Assembly: GCA_947561395.2 (NCBI GenBank)
Contig: OX387188.1
Span: 38,993,942-39,057,941 of the forward strand
Direction of reading: 5' to 3'
DNA length: 64,000 nucleotides
Source of the DNA: Buxus sempervirens
Taxonomy: Eukaryota > Streptophyta > Magnoliopsida > Buxales > Buxaceae
Shown in pieces: positions 52,290 to 64,000 of this stretch. How positions within the stretch are numbered: position 1 is the stretch's first letter; every line of letters begins with the position of its first letter. The translations under genes and the position numbers were made by a program. The notes beneath the pieces are model-generated. The model did no database searches, was not told the DNA's origin, and saw nothing but the letters and a program-made list of their open reading frames with translations.

Positions 52290-55200
52290 CTAGCTAGACA
52301 TCATAACTTGATCACAGGCCTGAAGTGCTTGATTGGCAAAAAACCTGACATCGACATCAGGGTCTTCACTGAGTTCAATCAAGCAGGGACGGATCGTCTT
52401 CTCCACCACCTGCATGTAGAAATCACTCCAAAATTACATCAGCGTCCAAGTAGAAGATCTAGTTGGGAAATAAAAGGGAAAGAAAAAGAAGAAAAGGTTG
52501 AAGTTAATTACTGATTGGTCGACTATAGGAATGAGGGACTGCAGCACCTTTGCGACATTGAACTTAATGTTGGGTACCCTGTGAAAAACCAAACCGTCAG
52601 TGGCAATACAGGCACAACCAAATAAAAGAAAAGAACTCATCTTGAACTTAACAAGCCCATGAACTTGGCGTTTTTACCTGTCTTTCGATGCATTAATGAC
52701 CACAGGCAGAAGCCTTGAACATGTAATTTCTGATCCCATGACAGGAGCAAGTAGGGAAACTGCATGTAAAATAGTCATCCGATACAGATAGTGTGGGTTG
52801 TTAATCATTTCTAAAACCTGCCAGAAGACATGCCAGTTAGTGTTTTTTGCTATGCTTGGGTCATGAAATAGAATAGGAAAAAGGAATTAGTCAGTTCAAA
52901 TGCATGTTAATCAACCAAAGGCATAGTTTAAAAATACCCTATCAACGTACAAACAGCCGAAACAAAATGCATTCGAATTTAACACAATACAGGATTCCTC
53001 TTTTAACTTTTCATGGTATACCAAAGGCTGCACATGTGATTTAAGCCCGTAATCAACTCTAGCAGCACATACGGTGAGAGTAGAAAAAAACAAAGTCCAT
53101 ATCACTTGATTCATAGCTCCATTATCAAAATTGATATTTGGGATCTGCTGCTACATTTGGGCTCATTTCAGAGTTTAAAATCCAGATAGAAACAAGAACT
53201 AATGAATGTGAGGGGCTCACCGTACAAGCAATGAAATGTGTGCTATCCAATAAGATGGTTACATGATCAACTTTAGATTTACAAAACCAAGTGTGATTTA
53301 TGGTCTAACCAATTTTCTTGATAAGCATATAATACCTAAAAAGTGAGGTAGAATGTTGAAAAGATAATTGGAAAATTAAGCAACCTGTACAAACAACAAA
53401 AGGAACACAACATCAACAACAAAAGATGTAAGATCACCATGTATTGTCTCATCCTATGGAATTTGAATGATGATACAGACTCTCAATCTTACTCTCTTGG
53501 CTGGCCTATCCTCAAATTTAGTAGCGGATCTTGGCATATAATGGAACAAGATGTTTAAAACACAACAATTTTTTGCAGTAAATTATGCATCATGAAAATA
53601 CGATCCCAATTTCCTATAAAGTAAAATTTTCAGCATCAGCATTTTCCACAGCAGTAATACCATAAAAAAGGCTAGAAGTACCATTAAAAAAAACTGAAAA
53701 GTTAATAAAATTAACCAGAACAAGCATCTATAACACAAGATGGCTGCAGAGTAACTGCACCAGCACTTAATGGTCTATAACCATCAAACCTGTGGAATTA
53801 TGTGCTGCATTGCCCAATCAGGGCCAAATTCCTCAGCGAGTCGCTTCAAATTATTAGCAGCTGCATCACGAATCGAATAAACCTGCAATAAATACTCATT
53901 ATAATTAACCCAAGAAATATTACTTCAGTATAAGCTTCAGCATTTAAAGCTGAACGACCGTGCAAACATCTTCCAGGATGCAGAAATACCGGGTGAAATA
54001 AAATTAAAGGCACCAATATGTAACAAAGCAAAGAAAAATCTTGTTGAAGTAACAAAGCAGGTATATTCTTTTAGAATGTTACTAGATCACCTGCAAAATA
54101 TGATCAGAAATAATTAATCATAGGCTCAGAGGCTATCCCTTATTAATTACAGCACAGTAAGGACATCAACGAAGCAATAATATTCTGGCATGATAGTACT
54201 ATTCTTCCTACATAAAAGTAGATGCTTAACTGTGATTTTGTATGCAGACCAGAGATAAAAGATGACTCAAGAAATATATGCCAGCATAAGCATGAAACAT
54301 TTACCCTTTTTTCTCTGGCTCAAAATGAGATATTTTGTCAAATAGGTGGGAGGGAAGCATCCCCCAAAAAAATGGAGAAGAAACCTGTTTTTCTGTTCAC
54401 AAGAGGGAAGGGCACCCAAAAAAATTTTTTTGAAGGCATCAGAAAGAAGAGAAATGTAAATAGCAGACTTCAACTCTAGATGTTCTGACTTCAATGAGCT
54501 TGCCCCCAGACTCGGGCATTGTGATGGATGTCTTTTTTGAACCTTCTCTGGTCAACCAAAAGTTAAATGCGCTCAAAATCCCAACCTCATTTTCTCCAAA
54601 TCATTTTTCAACTTAATTGATGAGAACAATTACATCTTGATAGACGTTAACCCTATCAGTCCAATCACCAAACTTAGGATTTTTACTAGAATCAAGGCCT
54701 TTGTTTCAACCACAGCCCTCAACTTAATTAATGAGAACAATTACATCTTGATAGACCTTTACCCTGTCAGTCCAATCACCAAACTTACGATTTTTACTAG
54801 GATCAAGGCCTTTGTATCAACTACAGCTCTGAAAAGCACAACTGAAGCTCTTTCAAAAGGAAAATTCAAGGCCTTGCATTACTAAATTGGTGCCATGTGC
54901 TTGAGTCAAGGAGGTTCTGGATCTCAATTGTTTGTTTATTGTAAAGTGATGAGGATGGAGCTTCTTCCACAAGAAGCTAAAAATCAGTTGGATGACGAAA
55001 TTTAAAGATTTAGGACTTCTTGCTAAGTGGAGGTTTCAGGATTCTAAATTTAGAGGCAAACTCCTTAACGGATGATCCCATCATCAATCATGTGGATCAT
55101 ATGAGGAAAATGGATGAGACAATATTCAAGAATAAACATACATCCCCTGAAACAACGTTATTATGATTCTTATATCCCATTAGATTGTGACTTCAAGGGA

Positions 55201-58200
55201 ACCTAAGGATTTCCTCTTTGGGCATTCCATGGATGACATTTTCTGGTTTACTCTTTGAGATTCTCAGAGGGGGTGAAACCAACCTAAAGACCGCCACGAA
55301 TGAGAGGGGATAAAGGATTTCAATGGCTCCTCTATCAGATTAGAGGTGGAAGGGAATAGTCTATCCCCAAGAGAAGCATTGTGTATTAGTTGTTGCGAGA
55401 ATCAGTAGATCATTTTCTGGACCATTTCAATGTGGCATCAAGATATGTTCTTATGCTTTGAAGGTATTTACCATAAGTTGGGTGTATCCAAGCCCTTTGA
55501 TGAGGTAATTTCCTCATGAGGTGGGAAAGGGAAGAGCAAATGCGACCGTCTTTGGGCCATGTACCCAGCTGCAACCTTTTCAGTAATTTGGATAGAAAGG
55601 ATCAAGATAATTTTTGCCGCAAAAGATAAGGATTAAGCTAACACACAAGGAGGCACAACTCTGTTATATGGATGTGCTTCTATGATACTGGGAAAGGTTG
55701 TGAATGGAAATCGTTGTGACTTGTGACATAAGTAAATTTGGGATGATTTGGCCATGTTTTTATCTTTTTGCCCAGTTTAGGCTTCTTGTGTACAGGATGC
55801 TTTGGCCTCCTTCATTGTTTATAAAGTAAAACATATATGTATTTTCCAATCAAAGAAAAAGAATGAAAAATAAAGAGAAGGAAAGAAATAAAGAAGAGGA
55901 GACTGAAACTGTGAATATCAGGTTCCTAGAGACTCCCTTAGCAGTTAATCGGATCAGATATCATACAGAATGGATATCTCATATGTTAGGATGAGAAGAT
56001 CAGATAATGAACTTGGGGACAGGTCAGTGAAGAAGTATTCCAGGAGATATGTACTGTGGTAGCTTCTCTTCCATCATCTAGCAGTTACAAGATCTCCATT
56101 TTTATTTCTGTGCCCTTTTTCTTTCTTTTGCTGTTATATTGGTGGTTATAACATTTTTGTCCACAGCTGTTCCTGTGGCTGTGTCAAGCTAATTATAGGC
56201 TTTCTCTACTTATGCCTTCGTAATTTGGACTCTTGCCATTGGTTTCAATTTGCTTTAGTATGTTATATGGTTATTCATAGAAGGAAAAAGAACAATTAAT
56301 TATAACAGAAGATCAACTCCACAATGTGATGAAGATCATACATTACAGTCATTCATAAGATGAAAAAAAAAATTAAATACAAGTAATAATGTATGTAAAA
56401 ATTAAAAAAGACATACCGCATAAATGCTAAAAATAAAATGTAAAGCAAATGATTCATGATTGAATGGAACAATCCCAAAATTTGAAAATTTTATAGCTGA
56501 ACAGATCCCTCATCTTAACGCACATAAGATAAAAGCCAATTTTCCATTCTTAATGCCCAACTGATAATGATTCTCCAATATGTTTCCTATCCTAATATTT
56601 TTCTCATTATCTGGATGGGAAAATAATACACACACATTCACTTCAGCAAATCGTAAAAATAAATATATCCAAATATTAGTCCACCATATTTTCCATCAAC
56701 TCGAATCAGATGGTGCGCAATCAGCATCCAAATGCAACAAGGACACAAAGACGCAAACACAAAATTGCTGCAATCATAAGGGGCAGGACCAAAAGCAAGA
56801 AAGCTCTCTAGGAAGCCAGGACATCACCTCTCTATTGTACCCCTGTAAGATAGAATTCTACTGACCTTATCTTCTAACCACTGCATGCAGAGCGCTCCGA
56901 GTTTATCATCAAAAAATCCTACACCCAACTGACTAGCCAATAAAGGTATATATTCTATTATTGCAAGCCTAACCCTCCAATGTCTATCCTCTGCGAGCTC
57001 AACAATTGCTGGTAGTAAGGATTGTGACAACAAATCAATTCCAATCACCTGCAGGAACGGCATACGTTGCAGAAAAAAAAAAAGGAAAAAAAAAAACCGT
57101 TAAAAGAAAAAGAAAAGCAATATCATTTTAAACCAATTACAGAAAAGTAATACATATTGAATGTATTGTAACCTAATTTATTCAACAAAATGCACAACTG
57201 GGTCTAATTGACTTGTAATAAGTAATTATTATTTATTAGATTATATGAAAAATGTAATGCGTCATTAACATTGATAGCCATCAAGTATAAAACAATAGAT
57301 ATCTCAACAAAAATTATTATGTTAAATTGTGAAGCACAATTCAAAAGAAAACTCAGGAGTGGCAAGAAATGGAGATTTAATATTTTCTAGAGATTTTCCG
57401 GTAAATTTCTTCAGATGGATTTCTCAATGTCTAACTTAGCCATAAGTCATAGGTTTCAATTTCATTGTAGTTTTCAGGGGAAAAAAAAGGTTCCAGTTAT
57501 TCAGCATCATATGCACATGATCATCCTCATAGACTTCTAGTACATTCCTTGCTTAATTTCTGAGAGAATCCTTGAAATAACTACATGTGTCAATACCAAA
57601 TATTAAGGTTTTTAAAAAAGAGGAAATAAGAAAATAGCTCAAGTTACAGTTATGATGAACGCTAAACTGAAAAAGAACTTTAAAACATATATAGAAAGAA
57701 TTAAAAACAGATATTTACCAAAATCCTTGCAACATTTCCCTATTTTCACACATTTTATATTTATATAATTTACCATGTTTATGTATTTCCAAAATTTGTA
57801 TAAACAGTATGGCCAAGATCTTCCAAAATTCCACCCAAATTCTTGAAATTCATTGAAACCTTGCAAAATTTTGATCAAAATTGGAAGTTAGAAAAACTCA
57901 AAGCTGAAAGGCTCTAAAATTTTGTTAAATTTCAAATCAAGCAAAATATAACAAATAAAAACATAAACTCACTTGGGAAAAGCTAACAGGATATCTAACA
58001 AAGTATTTCACTTGGGCAAGAACATTAACTTGGAGAAGCTATTAATTCACTTAAGAAAAGCTAATTGAATGCACAACAAACCTGATTCACTTGGTCAAGC
58101 TTACAAATAATATTAAGCCGAACATCAGGAAATTCGTCCTTCAAAAGGGAAAGAAAAATTGGAAGAAGTTGTTCAATAGTCGCATCCTGCATGAACCACC

Positions 58201-61200
58201 AAACAGAAGTTGGATAAAACATTTCAGAGGCAGAGATTTATAATAATGAATCAGTAATATGTAATTGAAATCATGTTTTCATTTCAACATCTGAGTCATT
58301 TAATTATAAAAACTAAAAAGCATCACAGCTACTGTGGGTCTGCACATACATTTCCTGCTTTGAACACATGAAAATGAATGATCTGAAATAGTAATTAAAA
58401 ACTATACCAGTGATATTACCTTTCCTAATACTGGTGCCATTCCCATTATCACTGAAGCTAAGGCAGAACGAACGTGCTGGGAAGAATCTGATGACAATTC
58501 CTACAGAAGGAAATAGCATTTTGTTATAATCTTGAAACAGGTGAATGATGGATAGGAAAATGGTATCACAGTTTTAAAGTAAAAAATAAACAAGCAAGAA
58601 GCTCCATATACAAGGAAAAACACGAAGATTTTAAAAGCATGTTACCTTCACACAGGGAAGGATATGCTGTATTGCAAGCTGAGGATTTAAAATTCGACAG
58701 AACTTAGTTACTTTTCCTGCTGCTGCTATACGTACTTCAGCCTCATTATCTCGAAGCAAACGCACATATGCAGGAACCAAGTCCGTCCTTTAACATTTTC
58801 CAACAATTGAAATTTCAAAATCCACATTGGGTCAAATGAATATAAACATCTTAACAGGAGACTGAGTGTAAAAAAATTTGAGGACTATCTAAGAAGAAAC
58901 TGAAATTGAATTACAAAAAAGGATCAGTTCTATAAAATTAAATATTACACAATATCATGTCATGCAGTGATATTCAAACAAAATGATTTCAAGACCCACA
59001 GAATATAGAGTAATGAAGTGTCCATGTCTACATCACATGGAAATGGGAAAATGGTAACTCCCTCCAATCGCAGAGAGTTAAAGGAAAAAGAAGAAGAAAA
59101 GTTTTGAAAAAATTAACAAACATGAAAACAGAAACTCTATGGGCTCAAGGTTTAGCACTTTTTTATTTTTTGGTTTGGGCTTTGGCGGGGTGGGGTTTGT
59201 TGTGGGGGTTGGTTTGGGTTTAGAGAGAAGTGCCTAATTGTCCTTATCCTTTGATTGGTGATCATAAATTTTAATGACTCTAAAGGTCCTGACAGCAAGA
59301 TAATACAGAATGGAATGGAAGTAATACCAGAGAAAGTAGCAAATATAGCAGCTTTTCATGATAAAGACACAATTACCTGGTGGGTTCGTGCCCCACAGCT
59401 TCACAAAGCTCATATAACTGATTGGCAACCATGTATCGAACACGCCAAGACTTGTCCTGTTCATGTGAAAGAAAAATGCACTAAGCAGGCATAAAATCTT
59501 ACAAAATCAGCAGCAGTAATATCAGACATCAAACATATTACAAACCATTCCTTTAGATTTCCCGAAGAAAGTTCCCTTTGTTGATATTTCTTTTATCTTG
59601 AAAATTTTCACCATAATTTTATATGAATATCATGAAGCAAAACTTCCCTCAAATTCCCTATTCCAAAGGTACTAAATTTTACTTAAATTTGAAATTTGAA
59701 ATAATAAAACCATTCTGATATGATCAGGAGAATTTTAGTCACGCAAAAATAATCAATCAACTACTCATAGCATGACCAAGAAACCATCAAGCACATGATA
59801 CAATACCCAAACAAAAGAGCACATGAACCAATGGAATATTTCTAATGTAGAACCCAAAAGCAGTAAAGATTAATACAGGAGTTGTTAAACTACAAAATCA
59901 AAGATGACGTCACTATAGTTCAAAGAACATAATTCCATCTTTCTTATCCTAGAGCACAAGAAAAGTCAGAACAATTCACAACAGTGGACTTCCAGATATC
60001 CGTAAATGAAGTCATTACAACAAGCCTAAACTAGGCAGATATCATATAAATTATTGATGTATGCTAACAGCAGAACCTACCATGGAGCAAGCTAAAAGCA
60101 GATTCCCAATAAGAAAACCTTCACGTCATGGTCATACAGATAAAAAAACATAAAAGAAATGTAAGCAGGAAGTGAAATAGAAGTAGAAATTATTGGGCAT
60201 CACTCCTCTCTCTTTTTTCTTTTCTTTTTTGAATGAAAGTCACTTAATATAATTAGGAAATAAGAGAGCATTAACTGCAGAAAAATGATCTCCAAACATC
60301 ATCGAGGCAGGCATCATTCTTCAAAATGATGCCAGAAAAAGAGATTTTTTTTTTTTTTATGAATAATGAGAAATATAATATATATGGGGTAAAAGATGGT
60401 ACAAACCAGTCAAGAGGTCCCATTCCTCAAAGACTGCTCAAGAATAACGGACCCTAATCTAATTACCCTGCCGTATTGGTGACCGGGTTGGGGGGAGAAA
60501 AACACACGACAGCCAGGAGAAGCCGATGCACATAGGAAATGCTTATTCTTAGTGAATAAACCTATCAAATTGAGCAATGATCTTTCAAAATTAATAACTT
60601 TCAAATGAGAAAACTCGGCAAAAACTTGCCTGGTAAGCGGTAAAAAATGTAAACAGATGATAAAATATCACATCTCACATGATAAGTAAATCCCTAATGA
60701 AGTCTCAGCAGACTTCAGTAAGTTCAGAAATAAGTTAAAAAAAGATTGCATCTGTGACATGCTTACCTGAGAGAAGTTAACAATGACAGGAAGAATATGA
60801 GCAACACAGTCTTGTGGCTCCAACAATTTTCCTAGTGCTGCACAACCCTCAACAGCCAACAACCTAACAGAATCTTGATCTGAAACGAAGAAGAATTTTG
60901 GAACAGTTATACTTAGTACCCAATAGATTATCTAAAAATGAAATCCGAAAAATACAGTGTTAGTGCTAAAGCAGTGAAATTAATGCACAGTTTTATCCTC
61001 TAAAGATTATTACAGAACTTCATAAATTACTTAGCTTTTACATTTGTATAATAAATAATATTTTTAGCACCCATTTCAAAATCTTTCAACAACTATAACT
61101 ACCATTGAAATTTCAAGTAACTGAAATTGGGAAAAATATTATAGTAGCTTATTATTGCTTTTATAGCCATGTCTTATGTCATATATTACTAACCATCATG

Positions 61201-63490
61201 TATAATAATACATCTAACCATGCATGTACCCCTGAAGGCATTCGCTCTTTGAGGGCATTTAAATTTTGACACTCTACAGCACTTGCTTTTACTCTGGAGA
61301 CCTAAAGGTCATAACAGTAATCACTGTCACGCATAATCACACTGATGTACATGATGGCAAGAATGCAGCAGATTATTGATCCATTTCAACATTTGTAAAC
61401 TGATTTCCTGAGGTCACATGGGATCACCACCACTGCACCCGATCCAGTAATCCTTCACGGTAGCTAGAACATACACTAAGGTGTTATGGTTATTTTGTGC
61501 GCTGCCATCCAACATCAGAGGTCAAACAGATTCCTATCTTGTGCACCTTGATTATGATTGCTAACTTGAAGGTATTGTTAAGCACCATATTATTCATAAT
61601 TTTGTGCTATCTCAAACAGGAAATTCTTTATTTAACTGTCATACAAGCTGCGTTTACATATCTACTAATCCGTTGCTTGTAAAGGAAAAAATTAAAATTA
61701 AAAGAAAATCCACCACTTAACATTTGTTGCTACCATCACCATACCATCAAATGGTATTATTGGCATAAACTGGCTCAACGTCAGTTAGAAGGCATCTCAT
61801 AGCAGCTCCTTCAGCTGGTACAACATACAAACTAGTCTTTCTGTTGTGAGATCCTAAAGTTTCAGAGCTGGTCTCAATGTATGTACACTCCCTTTTAGTT
61901 TGATCACCACTAACTTAACCCACTTGACCTCCAACATTTCATGCAGTCTAGCATTAACTGCAAAAACCCTATCATTGTATCGCATGAAACTTAACCATTT
62001 GCTCACACAGTTAATCTTTATCTAGTAATCCTTATCAAGTTTCCATATGATCATGCTGATCTTCACCACCATCCTATTGGATGAGATCTCAAATCTTCTC
62101 CAAATCATTTTCACCATAATACTGATCTGCTTCTGCTCGTCATTCGGTCGACTAACTGGCTAATGGAAACCCTTCCCTCCCACTGCAGGTCAGGCCTCAG
62201 TCCTTGGGGAAACTGTGTCCTTGAAGAAGCACAATACCATATTTTCAGACAAGAAAGGAACCATCACACCCTTCCTGTCTACTCTCAAACATATTTATTT
62301 GGCACAGCACATAGAAAATAGTCTAGAAGCACTTGAAAGATTGAATTTACAATTTAGCTCTTAATGAACGAAAACCTTTTTGGAAAAGAAAGAGAAGGAG
62401 AAAAAACTAGAAATCTGTCAGCACCTAAACAAAAGGATGTAAAAAAGCTTTGGAAATTTTTCTAGATTTAACAACTATTCACACTGCTTTCCTGAGTCCA
62501 ATTCCACTTCTAATTACATTGTTTTTTGTAATCTAACTCTATTCCAGAACTACTTCCACTTACTATTATTGAAATACAAATTTAATCTAGGGATCGGAAA
62601 CAACACCTGCATAAATAAATACGAAGTCAAGCAAGGGATAAAAAAAACAACAATAGCATAAATCAATCATCAAAGTTGTTGAAATACATAGGTAAAGCAA
62701 GGCGATTAACCTATCCATAGCCTAGACAATTAAGCGATAAGTGGTTTCCTAGCCGATAAGTTCTACAGCTACTCATTTGTACACATTATTGAGTATTCTA
62801 TAACAAGTCAAAAACTAATGCATGCAATATATTCTCAAAAAATGATCAATATGACATATTCCATATCAACATGGCCTGTTGTGATGATCAACAACAAATT
62901 TTTAACTGTGAAAAACTTAAAATGAGATGAGTTTTGATTAAAAAACCATTATAACAATTAAGGTTTCTACCATCCCTTTATGAAAACGTATATAATTTTC
63001 ATGCTTAAAATTCAAAATATCATGTTGGTTAATCAAAATGAATGATGCATCATATTGAAACATGCATGAATATAACTAATTAAAAAACAAATTTAAAAAT
63101 AACAGAAATAATGAAAAGTTTATATAATTAAAGGAATGCAAAAGGTTCACGAGCTTATAAAAATTCAAAAAAAAATAAAATAAAATAATATAAATTCATC
63201 TGTAGATTGTGGAGTGTAGATGAGGGAGGAAGAGCGTACATACCATCCTGTGTTAAATCCTCAAATATTGACATAATGTCAGACTTCAGATGGGAAGGTT
63301 CAACAGTAGCAGCAAACTTTCCCAGGTTGGATGCAGCAGACCGCCTCACCATAGGCATGTCATCTTGACACAACTGACCATATATTGTCCGTAGTTCTGT
63401 TTTTAACATCTCTGGGGCACTTGGGTAAGCAATATGAAAAAGGCCGCATGAGGAAACTCGAGCTGTGAACCACTCACCAGCAGCAAGTCT
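52290..63490 (-). CDS. PP2AA: PP2A 65-kDa scaffold subunit A, eleven 3' exons (5' end outside window)
   Basis: Minus-strand exons: 63490-63244, 60879-60767, 59456-59377, 58787-58646, 58500-58420, 58186-58082, 57048-56866, 53882-53790, 52817-52678, 52578-52512, 52409-52290. All junctions are GT-AG and the frame closes to 456 residues ending [13 protein letters not shown], stop TAG. This is about three quarters of the usual 587; the first some 131 residues lie right of 64000. The protein is a superhelix of HEAT repeats, visible as helix pairs such as [52 protein letters not shown] and [18 protein letters not shown]. It holds the catalytic C and regulatory B subunits of protein phosphatase 2A; in Arabidopsis the RCN1 family acts in auxin, ABA and cell-division control. 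No lesions were seen. The introns carry LINE debris. Confidence 0.95.
54611..54832. repeat. Two-copy tandem duplication, period 111 bp, in a PP2AA intron
   Basis: ACTTAATTGATGAGAACAAT (54611) recurs at 54722 as ACTTAATTAATGAGAACAAT. Shared landmarks: TACATCTTGATAGAC, CAGTCCAATCACCAAACTTA, GGATTTTTACTAG or CGATTTTTACTAG, ATCAAGGCCTTTGT. About 95 percent alike. Both copies are open in one plus-strand frame, probably by chance or as transposon debris. Confidence 0.9.
54890..55860 (+). pseudogene. LINE 3' fragment inside a PP2AA intron, antisense to the gene
   Basis: [20 protein letters not shown] then [17 protein letters not shown] (about 55520-55630) matches the C-terminal W-x-ERN-x-R-x-F block of plant LINE ORF2. 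It is followed by a 3' UTR with TATTTTCCAATCAAAGAAAAA ending near 55860. Upstream parts are too decayed to align by eye, so the left edge is approximate. Confidence 0.55.
59187..59218 (+). other. G-rich tract with G-quadruplex potential in a PP2AA intron
   Basis: GGGG, TGGGG, then GTGGGGG and TTTGGG within 32 bases on the plus strand. The plus strand is the template strand of the gene. Confidence 0.6.
60195..60322 (-). mobile_element. Possible antisense LINE tail with short target-site duplication
   Basis: A T-rich tract (60211-60230) leads into GAATGAAAGTCACTTAATAT, similar to LINE tails read in reverse. GGCATCACTCCTC (60196) and GGCATCATTCTTC (60310) flank it with 11 of 13 bases equal. A second T-tract with similar downstream sequence (60342-60359, then GAATAATGAGAAATATAATA) follows and may be another such insertion. 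Confidence 0.4.
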
Positions 63491-64000
63491 CTGAATATGG
63501 GAAATGTGAGAATGTGAAATAAATGTTTATTCGAAGGTCAAAAGATATAAGGGATGTAATGTATTGCAGATAAGAGGTGGAGAGAAACCAAAAAGATCTG
63601 TTTTGAGAAACAATTAGCCAGTGTGCAAATAACTGAAGAGCAAAGACACCAAGCAGATAATGAGACGAATTTAAAGATCTCTGAGATTGTAATAAAGTTT
63701 TCATAAAAAACAATATCTAGTAGTTGAACTCGTTCAAACTGGGTCTTCAAATTACTGAATAAAACCATCATAAAGGCCTTTTTTAAAAACATTTTTGGGA
63801 ACAGAAAACATTAATTCAATGGAAAAAAGGTTCAGTTGGTCATAATACTTGCAATACTTGGCCAAAGTAAGCATCAAAACCGCTGGACCTTTGGAAGTGA
63901 TTGTATCTACTTAATAGCTGCTTTTCAAACCCCCCAAAAGCCAAGCAGAAGCACAAAGAAATAAAGAAGATTGAGCATCAACAGGAAGCCAGTCATCATA
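63491..64000. other. PP2AA intron running off the right edge
   Basis: No exon of the gene is recognisable here. The acceptor for the exon at 63490 is TATTCAG at 63497-63491. The preceding exon lies beyond the window. Confidence 0.6.

Overview
This is a window of a flowering-plant nuclear genome. The evidence is intron-containing genes with plant-typical products (a CXE-type carboxylesterase, an APCB1-like aspartyl protease and the PP2A scaffold subunit A), plant-type LTR retrotransposons and many L1-type LINE relics. The species cannot be fixed from sequence alone. No bacterial-type genes, CRISPR arrays, tRNA or rRNA genes were seen.

Layout. Positions 1-503 hold unannotated DNA and a short antisense LINE-like tail. 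Positions 504-16766 are a Tat/Ogre-lineage Ty3/gypsy element. It has a roughly 2.2 kb 5' LTR, gag, a protease region missing its core, a pol with two RNase H domains, and an integrase cut by one stop. After pol comes a long antisense ORF with a plant mobile domain, then a captured fragment of the host Lunapark gene, then a truncated 3' LTR. Positions 16825-36253 are a nest of dead LINEs. One LINE is cut by a solo LTR (17700-23067) that is itself cut by a second solo LTR (20189-22690). Another LINE is cut by an almost intact Ty1/copia element on the minus strand (28909-34233). That copia carries a captured fragment of ribosomal protein L23 (uL14) and a GC-rich minisatellite in its leader. Exact 5-bp target-site duplications support three of these insertions.

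Positions 36254-43800 are mostly non-coding, with a short TSD-flanked LINE tail, one orphan exon of a FabZ-type dehydratase and a few duplications. From 43816 the host gene space begins: a single-exon carboxylesterase (+), a nine-exon membrane-anchored aspartyl protease (+, 46718-51563) and, convergent with it, the 3' eleven exons of the PP2A A subunit gene (-, 52290-63490, running off the right edge). Splice junctions of the last two genes were read base by base, and the reading frame closes across every exon.

The most unusual content is in the transposon nest. Two unrelated retrotransposons each carry a piece of a host gene, and the gypsy element also has an antisense gene that may have its own promoter and intron. 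Its two LTRs are nearly identical although its coding region is heavily broken. This suggests it was copied recently by proteins supplied in trans.
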